A stretch of 64,000 bases of DNA from assembly GCA_024239055.1 (NCBI GenBank), contig JANBVJ010000001.1, positions 62,001 to 126,000 on the forward strand, in the 5' to 3' direction. The first letter of the stretch is position 1; each line of letters starts with the position of its first letter. The position numbers were made by a program, and so were the translations under genes. Source of the stretch: Patescibacteria group bacterium (lineage in GTDB: Bacteria; Patescibacteria; Paceibacteria; Paceibacterales; UBA10102). The notes beneath the pieces are model-generated. The model searched no databases. It had not been told where the DNA came from and saw only the letters and a program-made list of their open reading frames with translations. This document shows, piece after piece, positions 57,151 through 64,000 of the stretch.

Positions 57151-57887
57151 AGAAACCAATTATAATTGCAAACTGGAAGATGAATCCTGAATCCGCTTCT
57201 GACGCAAGGAAGTTAGCTGGGGATGTAGCAAAAGGAGTGAAAGGAGTGAAGGCCGAGGTTGTACTCTGCCCTCCCCATGTGTTTATTCAGGGAGTAAAAA
57301 GACCTGGTATTCAGGTTGGAGCACAGAACTGTTTTTGGAAGAACAAAGGGGCCTATACCGGAGAGATATCACCCTCAACATTAAAAAAGATGGGTTGCTC
57401 TTATGTTATTCTTGGGCATTCAGAAAGAAAAAAGTATTTGGATGAGACAATAGAGCAGATACAGAAAAAGACAAAAGCTGCCTTCGTTGCAAAACTTAAA
57501 GTAGTGATGTGTGTGGGAGAGAAGAAAAAGACGGAGAAGTCCCGCGACATTATGGAGGAGCTTCATGCGCTATTAAAGGATATGAAAACAATTAATGCCA
57601 GAAAGCTGGTTATTGTGTATGAGCCCATCTGGGCAATTAGTTCAGAATCCGGAAGTGTAGCTCTGCCAACATTGGTGCGTGACAGGGCAGCTGCTATCAG
57701 ACGTATACTTGCCTGGAAGTTTGGAAAGAAAGCAGATGCAATTCCCATTCTCTATGGAGGAAGTGTAGATGCAAAGAATATAAAGCCACTAATGCGAGAT
57801 GGAAACGTTCAGGGAGCCTTAGTAGGAGCGGCTTCCTTGAATGCGAAGGAATTTGTGCGTCTTGTAAAAAACTCTGTCCTAAGGTAG
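57147..57887 (+). CDS. tpiA: Triosephosphate isomerase
   Basis: 246 residues. Catalytic Lys11 in NWKMN, His in ILGHSERKKY (about 94) and Glu in VYEPIWAIS (about 154), plus ILYGGSVDAKN phosphate loop. Interconverts dihydroxyacetone phosphate and glyceraldehyde-3-phosphate, linking glycolysis to the pentose phosphate genes at 18-21 kb. Confidence 0.95.
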   Translation: MKKPIIIANWKMNPESASDARKLAGDVAKGVKGVKAEVVLCPPHVFIQGVKRPGIQVGAQNCFWKNKGAYTGEISPSTLKKMGCSYVILGHSERKKYLDETIEQIQKKTKAAFVAKLKVVMCVGEKKKTEKSRDIMEELHALLKDMKTINARKLVIVYEPIWAISSESGSVALPTLVRDRAAAIRRILAWKFGKKADAIPILYGGSVDAKNIKPLMRDGNVQGALVGAASLNAKEFVRLVKNSVLR

Positions 57888-57898
57888 TATTGGGGATT

Positions 57899-58408
57899 AT
57901 GGGAGACCCAATTCAAGGACAATTTTTCAACCCAACAAAAGGCAGTCTCACCTTAGACAAGGTTATGGGTGAGATAATTTTATATATGAAAGAACAGAAT
58001 CAGAGCTTGTATGAGATTATTGTTGGCTGTGATTCTTCTGCAGTTTTGGAGCCAACCTTTCCTTTGGTTATTGTGGCACTGAGAAAACATGCGGGAGGAA
58101 GATTCTTTATGCAGCGAATAAAGTATCCTAACCGTAAGTTTCATAATCTTCATGACAGGATATTGCAGGAAGTTCTTCTTTCTTGCGAACTTGCTTTGCA
58201 TCTAAGGTCTAATTTTAAAGAAATGGTACAGAAGGAAGCTCCTGAAATAAAGTATGACTTTCAATACATTCATGCCGATGTTGGCCAGAAGGGTCCTACA
58301 AAAGACATGATACGAGAAGTAACAGGACTTATACGAGGAAACGGCTTTGAGCCAAAGATTAAACCAGAATCCTTTGCCTCATCCTCCGTAGCTGACAGGT
58401 TTGCCTAA
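57899..58408 (+). CDS. RNase H-like fold protein, DUF458
   Basis: 169 residues from MGDPIQGQFFNPTKG; a TTG three codons upstream is the alternative start. YEIIVGCDSSAVLEPTFPLV, RRKF-like (KYPNRKFHNLHDRI) and YIHADVGQKGPTKDMIREV match DUF458, a predicted RNase-H-like nuclease. Asp in GCDSS and HADVG could bind metal. No partner known. Confidence 0.82.
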   Translation: MGDPIQGQFFNPTKGSLTLDKVMGEIILYMKEQNQSLYEIIVGCDSSAVLEPTFPLVIVALRKHAGGRFFMQRIKYPNRKFHNLHDRILQEVLLSCELALHLRSNFKEMVQKEAPEIKYDFQYIHADVGQKGPTKDMIREVTGLIRGNGFEPKIKPESFASSSVADRFA

Positions 58409-58434
58409 AGGCCGCGCATACAATGCGGCTTTTA
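58408..58434 (+). terminator. Hairpin after DUF458, weak U-tract
   Basis: GCCGC-GCATACAAT-GCGGC followed by TTTTA. Confidence 0.6.
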
Positions 58435-58436
58435 GC

Positions 58437-58464
58437 TTGAGAATACGATCTTTTGTGGTATAAT
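58437..58464 (+). promoter_or_regulatory. Promoter TTGAGA-16-TATAAT of mnmA
   Basis: TATAAT at 58459-58464 lies 9 nt before the ATG at 58474, so the leader would be only about 2-3 nt. Confidence 0.72.
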
Positions 58465-58473
58465 GGGGAAATT

Positions 58474-59496
58474 ATGAAGCAAAAGAAAGTAATCGTTGCG
58501 CTTTCAGGAGGAGTAGATTCTTCTGTATCAGCCGCTCTCTTAAAGAGGGATGGTTTTGATGTTGTTGGAGTATTTATGAAGTGCTGGGTAGAAGGCAAAA
58601 AGTGCACATCTGGCGAAGACGAAAAGATGGCCAGAATGTCTGCCGTAAAGATAGGTATTCCCTTCTATTCTTTAGATTTAATAAAGGACTACAGAAAAAG
58701 AGTTGTGGACTATATGCTTAAGGGATATGAGAAGGGTATTACTCCAAATCCAGATGTTATGTGTAATAAAGAGATTAAGTTTGGTTTGTTTTATGAAAAA
58801 GCTCTTTTAATGGGAGCAGATTATGTAGCAACTGGACATTATGCTCAAGTGGAGGATGGTAAAATATTAGTAGGAAAAGATTCTAATAAAGACCAGTCTT
58901 ACTTTCTTTCAATGATTGATGCCTCCGTACTTTCAAAGGTGCTCTTTCCAATAGGAAAGTACACAAAGCCAGAAGTAAGAGTAATGGCAAAGAAGTTTGG
59001 TCTTCCTGCTGCAGAACGTCCAGATTCCCAGGGTTTGTGCTTTATTGGTAATGTAGATTTTAAAGACTTTTTGAGTGACTTTATTCCAGAATCTAAGGGT
59101 AAGATTGTAGATATGGAAGGTAGGGTTGTTGGTTCGCATCCCGGTGTCTGGTTTTATACTATAGGACAGAGAAAGGGGATTGGATTGTCAGGAGGTCCTT
59201 TCTTTGTGGTAGAGAAGAATAGGAAGGATAATACCTTAATTGTAAGCAGGAATGAAAAGGACTTATATAAAAAAGAACTTCGAGTAAGAAATCTTAACTG
59301 GTTTGAGAAAGATATACCAGAAAGGATATCAGCTCGTATACGTTATCGTCAGAAGCCGGCTTCCTGTAAGGTAATAAAAGAAAAGGATGGTTCATTACGT
59401 CTTGTATTTGTAACCCCACAGCGCGCCATAGCTCCAGGGCAGGCTGCTGTACTGTATAATGGTTCTGAAATGTTAGGTGGAGGAATAATTGCGTAA
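58474..59496 (+). CDS. mnmA: tRNA-specific 2-thiouridylase MnmA
   Basis: 340 residues. PP-loop VALSGGVDSSVSAALL, NPDVMCNKEIKFG (catalytic Cys), GADYVATGHYA, DQSYFLSMI and the second Cys in SQGLCFIGN. Adds the 2-thio group to wobble U34 of Glu, Gln and Lys tRNAs. Start set by promoter spacing and homologue N-termini. alaS follows 3 nt later. Confidence 0.93.
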   Translation: MKQKKVIVALSGGVDSSVSAALLKRDGFDVVGVFMKCWVEGKKCTSGEDEKMARMSAVKIGIPFYSLDLIKDYRKRVVDYMLKGYEKGITPNPDVMCNKEIKFGLFYEKALLMGADYVATGHYAQVEDGKILVGKDSNKDQSYFLSMIDASVLSKVLFPIGKYTKPEVRVMAKKFGLPAAERPDSQGLCFIGNVDFKDFLSDFIPESKGKIVDMEGRVVGSHPGVWFYTIGQRKGIGLSGGPFFVVEKNRKDNTLIVSRNEKDLYKKELRVRNLNWFEKDIPERISARIRYRQKPASCKVIKEKDGSLRLVFVTPQRAIAPGQAAVLYNGSEMLGGGIIA

Positions 59497-59499
59497 TAC

Positions 59500-61236
59500 A
59501 TGACTTCTTTTGAACTAAGAAAACAATTTCTTTCATTCTTTAAAAAGAACAATCATATTGTTGTTCCATCTTCCTCTCTTATTCCAGATGATCCGTCTGT
59601 TCTGTTAACTTCAGCTGGCATGCAGCAGTTTAAGTCATATTATACGGGAGCTGCCGATCCCATGGTTTCGCCTCACTTATCTTTGAAAGGAAAGCCAATT
59701 GGAGGAGTTAATGTTGTTTCTATTCAAAAGTCCTTTCGTACCTCAGATATTGACGAAGTAGGGGATGAATCCCACCTGACATTCTTTGAGATGATGGGGA
59801 ACTTTTCCTTCGGGGGATATTTTAAAGAGGAAGCCATAAAATACGCAAAGGAGTTTTTAGATTCTATTGATATTACAATAGATTATGTGACTGTCTTTAA
59901 GGGCGATAAAGATGTACCAAAAGATGAGGAATCTATAAAGATTTGGAATGAACTTGGCTTCTCACAAGAAAAAGGTAATTTAAAACTTGAGAACAAAGAA
60001 GAGAACTTCTGGGGTCCGACTGGGAGCGAAGGTCCATGCGGTCCTACTACTGAGATTTTTGTTAATGGAGTTGAGGTATGGAATATAGTATTTAATGAAT
60101 ATTATTGCGGCGCTGATGGAAAGCTCACAAAACTTAAAAAGTCTGGAATTGATACTGGTATGGGACTTGAGCGTCTGTCTATGGTTTCCCAAGAAAAGAA
60201 GATTATATTTGAGACAGATTTGTTCAAACCCATTGCAGATGCAGTACCCTCGTCTTTGGATGAGCGAGTAAAAAGGGTATGCGCTGATCACGCAAGATCC
60301 ATTGTGTTTTTAGTGGGAGATGGAATAAGACCTTCAAACAAGGAGGCTGGATATATTCTAAGACGTTTGATGCGCCGGGTTTTAGTGTATGAAAATCTTT
60401 ATAAGGATGATGGATATGATACCCTGCCTCTTTTAAAAAAGGCAGTTGAAATGTTTTCTGAGTTTTATTCAGAGATAAAGGAAGACGATATTATCTCTGT
60501 ATTTTCGCAAGAGAAGACAAAATTCCAAACAACGCTGGCTAAGGGATTAAAAGAACTAGAGCGAGTAGATAGTCTTGATGCAAAATCTGCGTTTAGACTT
60601 TATGAGAGTTTTGGTCTTCCATATGAGATAATAAAGGAATTAGGAGGAAAAAAGGCAGAATCCTTGGTGCAAGAGGATTTTGATGAACAACTAGATAAAC
60701 ACAGAGAGATCTCAAGAGCCGGGCAGGAGCGTAAGTTTGGAGGGCATGGCTTGTTATTAGATACAGGAGAGCTAAAAGCGGCTGACGAGGAAGAGCTAAA
60801 TATTGTCACGCGTCTGCATACGGCCACCCATCTTTTGCAGGCAGCTCTTCGTGAGGTTCTGGGAAATGAAGTTGAGCAGGCGGGTTCTGACATTACAGCT
60901 GATCGTACAAGGTTTGACTTTACCTTTGAGCGAAAGTTAAATGATAAGGAAGTAAAAGCAGTGGAAGATTTAGTTAATAAGGCTATTAAGGACAATTTGA
61001 AGGTTGAGGAAAAAGAGATGTCTTATCAAGATGCAATTAAAACACAGGCTCTCCACTTTGCAAAAGAGAAATATCCAGCTACGGTAAAGGTATACTCTAT
61101 GGGAACATTTTCAAAAGAGCTATGTGGGGGTCCACACGTATCTCAAACCAAAGAGATTGGTAAGTTTAAGATTGCAAAGCAGGAATCGGTGGCTGCTGGA
61201 GTACGCAGAATAAGAGGAATTATTGAGGAAGCATAA
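59500..61236 (+). CDS. alaS: Alanyl-tRNA synthetase, form without C-Ala domain
   Basis: 578 residues against about 870 in E. coli. The catalytic core (SAGMQQFKSYYTG, RTSDIDEVGDESHLTFFEMMGN split here as motif 2, GMGLERLSMV) and the editing domain (TATHLLQAALREVLG, KELCGGPHVSQTKEIG) are present. The C-terminal oligomerisation and tRNA-binding C-Ala domain is absent. The family occurs in reduced genomes and archaeal/CPR relatives; editing should remain functional. Its stop overlaps the next start by 1 nt. Confidence 0.93.
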   Translation: MTSFELRKQFLSFFKKNNHIVVPSSSLIPDDPSVLLTSAGMQQFKSYYTGAADPMVSPHLSLKGKPIGGVNVVSIQKSFRTSDIDEVGDESHLTFFEMMGNFSFGGYFKEEAIKYAKEFLDSIDITIDYVTVFKGDKDVPKDEESIKIWNELGFSQEKGNLKLENKEENFWGPTGSEGPCGPTTEIFVNGVEVWNIVFNEYYCGADGKLTKLKKSGIDTGMGLERLSMVSQEKKIIFETDLFKPIADAVPSSLDERVKRVCADHARSIVFLVGDGIRPSNKEAGYILRRLMRRVLVYENLYKDDGYDTLPLLKKAVEMFSEFYSEIKEDDIISVFSQEKTKFQTTLAKGLKELERVDSLDAKSAFRLYESFGLPYEIIKELGGKKAESLVQEDFDEQLDKHREISRAGQERKFGGHGLLLDTGELKAADEEELNIVTRLHTATHLLQAALREVLGNEVEQAGSDITADRTRFDFTFERKLNDKEVKAVEDLVNKAIKDNLKVEEKEMSYQDAIKTQALHFAKEKYPATVKVYSMGTFSKELCGGPHVSQTKEIGKFKIAKQESVAAGVRRIRGIIEEA

Positions 61237-62141
61237 TGAAGATACCGTTTTTCAAACCTAAAGAAAAACCTGAGAGCAGATGGTTGGTTTTAGATGTTGA
61301 GGATTCAATGATTCAGTATGGCATTGGGGTTCAGAGAGAAGGGAGTTCCCATGTTACGCATTGCGGGGAGGAAGAGATAAAAGATAACTGGGAATCTGGA
61401 CTTGAGACATTTCTTGATTCATTTAAAAAGGTTCATATCTCACCTTCTCGTGCGATTGTTAGTCTGCCATCATCCGTGTCAAAAGCTTGTATCTTTAAGC
61501 AGAGGGTATTACGTGGAGAGGGGAGTGGTGTTATTAAGAAAGCTGAAGCTAGTGAAATAGCAAATAGAGTTATTGAAATTGCAGGAAAGAAAATGGCTTT
61601 TCAGGTGGCAGAAGAAACTGGTATTCCTCCAGTTGAATGGATGTTCCTGCGTCTCGCTATTATTGGAATGTCACTTGACGGATATGATACAGGGGAGTTG
61701 AAGGGGAATAATACTCACGATATGGAGTTTACGGTATTGGGAACTCTTTGTTTGAAGTCCGCATTTACCTCACTTGAGAATCTTTTTAGTAAGACGAATA
61801 TAACCGTAGAGCGTGTTGTTGACGAGATAGAAGGAATTGATTCTTTTGGGCAAGACGGTGTGTATATGAATGCAGGGGAATCAGGCGCACGCCTAGTGCT
61901 TCTGCAAGGTGGTTCTGTAAAGGATATGGTGCATATAAATAGTTCAGATATTACGCAACAGGTTAACCAGGCAACATTAGCATGGCAGCAGCCCGCATCT
62001 GTCTTTGCCTATGGCAGAGGTCTATCTGATTTTAGGCATACCTCTCTTTTTCCAGAGCATATTCTTACCATATTTCCTTCTGAAATGGCACAACAGACAC
62101 AATATACACCATTAGCTTTTCTTTGTTATGCCGCATCCTAA
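61236..62141 (+). CDS. PilM/FtsA-like (actin-fold) protein
   Basis: 301 residues. KPKEKPESRWLVLDVEDSMI resembles the first phosphate loop of ASKHA proteins, ISPSRAIVSLPSSVSKACIF and the central SLENLFSKTNITVERVVDE match PilM-like topology, and AGESGARLVLLQGGSVKDMV forms the second half. PilM recruits pilus inner-membrane proteins. It is coupled to the following membrane protein (14-nt overlap), as PilM is to PilN, so the two may form an envelope complex. Confidence 0.62.
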   Translation: MKIPFFKPKEKPESRWLVLDVEDSMIQYGIGVQREGSSHVTHCGEEEIKDNWESGLETFLDSFKKVHISPSRAIVSLPSSVSKACIFKQRVLRGEGSGVIKKAEASEIANRVIEIAGKKMAFQVAEETGIPPVEWMFLRLAIIGMSLDGYDTGELKGNNTHDMEFTVLGTLCLKSAFTSLENLFSKTNITVERVVDEIEGIDSFGQDGVYMNAGESGARLVLLQGGSVKDMVHINSSDITQQVNQATLAWQQPASVFAYGRGLSDFRHTSLFPEHILTIFPSEMAQQTQYTPLAFLCYAAS

Positions 62142-63372
62142 AAAAATATTAGATATTATACCGCCAAAGGATTTTGGCGATAAGATTCGCGCAATTACGC
62201 CAAAGATAGAGCAAAAACCTAAAAGAAAGCCTATAAAGATACCTGTTCTTAAACTAAGCATTGTATTTATTATTCTGCTTTTAGTTGGAGGAGTTCTTAC
62301 GATTCACTTTGTATTTCAAAAAGCCACCATAACCGTATGGCCAGAAACTAAAGAGGTAAGTATAACTCAGAGGATTGTCGTTGCAACAGAAATAGAAGAG
62401 ATTGATATAGAGGAGCCTCAAATTCCCGGAGTTACCCTTTCTATTGAGAAGGAAGCTACTCAGCTCTTTGACGCCACTGGCTTTAAAGCTAGCGCAATAA
62501 AGTCTAATGGGTCAATCAGAGTCTTTAACGAACGTTCTGTTACTCAGATTTTGATTGTAAATACAAGATTTACATCAGAAGATGGATTTGTGTTTCTTAC
62601 TACAAAACGTATTGTAATTCCTGCGCAAAAGGGATCAACCCCTGGGTTCTTAGATGTTGCGGTAGTGGCGGCAGAACCAGGACCTGATTACAATATTGCG
62701 GCCTCCAGCTTCTCAGTCCCTGGTTTGGCAGGCTCAACCATTTATACAATGGTATATGGTGAGTCAGAGCAAGCTATGCAAGGTGGTTCCGTGGGTGATA
62801 CAAGAGTGGTTACTCAGGAAGATATTGATAAAGCTGAGGAATCTTTGATTGCAATTGTTACATCGCGGGCAAAAAGAGGTTTGAGAGCACAGATTCCTCA
62901 AGGATTTGTCTTGGCAGACGAAGCATTTTTTGTGGATGTTCTAGAATCTTCTTCAGCTATAAAGTCGGGAGCGGCTTTAACGCAGTTTAACTACTCTGTA
63001 ACTTTGTTAGTGAAAGCAATTGCATTTAAAACTTCTGATTTGGAAGAACTTTCTCGTTCTCTTCTTGCTGATGCTGCGGAAGAGGGGAAGAGTTTAAATA
63101 GCAAAACCTTTTATATGATATATAAGGTGAAAGACTTAAATGTGGATGATGGATGGCTTGATATGGATGTTACATCTTCAGCTGATTCTTATGTGCTAAT
63201 TGATACTAATGGGTTTATTGAACTCGTGGCGGGTACAACTCCGTTTACCGCAGAAGCTCTATTGAATGGAGAAGATGGTGTTTTTAAAACCCAGGTTAAT
63301 TTGTCGCCATTCTGGCTTACGAAGATTCCTGCAGCTTCAGAAAAGACTGAGATTACGGTATATGTTGACTAA
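62128..63372 (+). CDS. Baseplate-J-like membrane protein
   Basis: 414 residues. A cytoplasmic basic segment (about 1-45), a transmembrane helix (about 46-67), then a beta-rich outside region. The segment GFKASAIKSNGSIRVFNERS, VFLTTKRIVIPAQKGS and AAEPGPDYNIAASSFSVPGL follows the pattern of CPR proteins annotated as baseplate J/gp47 family; in phage tails that domain builds the baseplate. Possibly part of a contractile or pilus-related envelope machine together with the PilM-like protein; that link is inferred. Confidence 0.7.
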   Translation: MPHPKKILDIIPPKDFGDKIRAITPKIEQKPKRKPIKIPVLKLSIVFIILLLVGGVLTIHFVFQKATITVWPETKEVSITQRIVVATEIEEIDIEEPQIPGVTLSIEKEATQLFDATGFKASAIKSNGSIRVFNERSVTQILIVNTRFTSEDGFVFLTTKRIVIPAQKGSTPGFLDVAVVAAEPGPDYNIAASSFSVPGLAGSTIYTMVYGESEQAMQGGSVGDTRVVTQEDIDKAEESLIAIVTSRAKRGLRAQIPQGFVLADEAFFVDVLESSSAIKSGAALTQFNYSVTLLVKAIAFKTSDLEELSRSLLADAAEEGKSLNSKTFYMIYKVKDLNVDDGWLDMDVTSSADSYVLIDTNGFIELVAGTTPFTAEALLNGEDGVFKTQVNLSPFWLTKIPAASEKTEITVYVD

Positions 63373-63393
63373 TCTTCTATTTTTTGGTATTCT
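63365..63393 (+). promoter_or_regulatory. Promoter TTGACT-17-TATTCT of infA
   Basis: The -35 lies inside the last codons of the upstream gene. The start of transcription would be near 63400, leaving a leader of under 10 nt before the ATG at 63409. Confidence 0.65.
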
Positions 63394-63408
63394 ATCTGTT
63401 GTATAAGA

Positions 63409-63648
63409 ATGAGCAACTCAGCTCAACAACCTATTGTTCGTAAGGGTGAGGTTATTGAAGCCTTACCAAGCTTACATTTTCGTATCCGTATGGAAGATGA
63501 CGAAAAAGAAATCATTGGGTATTTGGCTGGAAAACTCAGAATGCACCGTATTCGCATTCTTCCTGGAGATACAGTACAAGTTGAGATGAACTCGTATGAT
63601 GATACAAAGGGTAGGATTGTGTATAGAGGTGAAAAGAGAAATACATGA
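63409..63648 (+). CDS. infA: Translation initiation factor IF-1
   Basis: 79 residues. VIEALPSLHFRIRMEDDEKE, IIGYLAGKLRMHRIRILPGD and DTKGRIVYRGE match IF-1 (S1/OB fold). It restarts the ribosomal gene block after the second interruption. The stop overlaps the rpmJ start. Confidence 0.95.
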   Translation: MSNSAQQPIVRKGEVIEALPSLHFRIRMEDDEKEIIGYLAGKLRMHRIRILPGDTVQVEMNSYDDTKGRIVYRGEKRNT

Positions 63649-63758
63649 AGGTAAGATCATCAGTAAAAAAAATATGCAAGGACTGCAAGACAGTGAAAAG
63701 AAAGAGACGATTATATGTTATTTGTATAAATCCCAAGCATAAACAGCGACAGGGATAA
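63645..63758 (+). CDS. rpmJ: Ribosomal protein bL36
   Basis: 37 residues: MKVRSSVKKICKDCKTVKRK, RRLYVICINPKHKQRQG. The C-x2-C...C...H zinc set is complete, which is the normal size and pattern. ATGA overlap with infA. Confidence 0.95.
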   Translation: MKVRSSVKKICKDCKTVKRKRRLYVICINPKHKQRQG

Positions 63759-63777
63759 TTTTTATATTTACGATATC

Positions 63778-64000
63778 ATGCCAAGAATTTTAGGAGTAAA
63801 CATTCCAGACAACAAAAGAATCGTTATAGCATTAACCTATGTTCATGGTGTTGGGCCTGCCTTAAGCAGAAAACTCTTGAAGGCAGCAAAGATTGACGAG
63901 AATAAAAAGGCGTCTTCTTTAACTCCAGAAGAGTTGAATAAGATAAGGGCAATTGCAGAAAAAGATTACAAGACAGAGGGCGAGTTGAGACGAGAAACAT
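63778..64000 (+). CDS. rpsM: Ribosomal protein uS13, 3' end outside window
   Basis: First 74 residues are visible: MPRILGVNIPDNKRIVIALT, YVHGVGPALSRKLLKAAKID and KTEGELRRE. This is the standard S13 N-terminus and follows rpmJ as in other bacteria. The gene runs off the right edge. Confidence 0.94.
   Translation, partial: MPRILGVNIPDNKRIVIALTYVHGVGPALSRKLLKAAKIDENKKASSLTPEELNKIRAIAEKDYKTEGELRRET

Noticed and set aside
1..64000. CRISPR array, rRNA or tRNA genes, insertion sequences
   Set aside because: No regularly spaced direct repeats, rRNA segments, tRNA cloverleaves or transposase frames were seen; a tRNAscan/ISfinder search would be needed to exclude diverged copies.

Overview
This 64-kb window is most consistent with a member of the Candidate Phyla Radiation (Patescibacteria), probably of the Parcubacteria lineage. 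Four things point there. It is dense with small proteins of families I associate with that group (DUF5652, DUF5667, DUF5671, DUF5679, a baseplate-J-like membrane protein, a stand-alone CofE-like ligase). The ribosomal operon lacks rpmD (L30). The alanyl-tRNA synthetase is short. Many promoters sit directly against the start codon. The assignment rests on gene content only. No rRNA, tRNA, CRISPR array or insertion sequence was found.

Layout. 1-3.4 kb: two surface proteins (a beta-helix protein cut by the window edge and a Pro/Thr-repeat wall protein) with clearly higher GC and classical promoter, Shine-Dalgarno and terminator signals, unlike the rest. 3.4-14.2 kb: small membrane proteins, a DUF5667-Kazal protein, endonuclease III, pterin dehydratase, a family-3 glycosidase, a Cas4-like nuclease, MscS and YchF. 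14.2-23.9 kb: a redox and NADPH block with a CofE-like ligase, ArsR regulator, glutaredoxin, DUF3179, TlpA, CcdA, a zwf-gnd gene fusion, 6-phosphogluconolactonase, thioredoxin reductase and a DsbA-like protein. 24-29 kb: ComEC-like hydrolase, adenylate-kinase-like protein, a structured RNA ahead of a YfbR-type nucleotidase, L28 and a site-2 protease. 29-33.9 kb: the str operon (rpsL, rpsG, fusA, a Phd-like gene, tuf) and rpsJ.

33.9-41.1 kb is the most unusual part. The normally contiguous rpsJ-rplC junction is opened by an island with a GIY-YIG/DUF4357 protein, a DGQHR protein, an unknown protein, a D12-class adenine methyltransferase, a PD-(D/E)XK-like protein and, convergent to these, a single gene fusing a complete LexA-type self-cleaving repressor to a second DNA methyltransferase. 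I read this as a candidate DNA-damage-responsive modification/defence system. Function is inferred, not shown.

41.1-52.4 kb: S10/spc ribosomal operon from rplC to map, restarted by its own promoter and a leader attenuator. 52.4-63.4 kb: a second interruption before infA. It holds four small genes or transcription units that share a repeated leader motif, then glycosyltransferase, galT-like, tpiA, mnmA, alaS, a PilM-like protein and a baseplate-J-like protein. 63.4-64 kb: infA, rpmJ and the start of rpsM.

Expression signals. Most first genes of transcription units have a TATAAT-like box ending 6-7 nt before the start codon, so leaderless mRNAs are predicted. Inside the ribosomal operon genes are joined by the short junction TAATATG without an obvious Shine-Dalgarno sequence.
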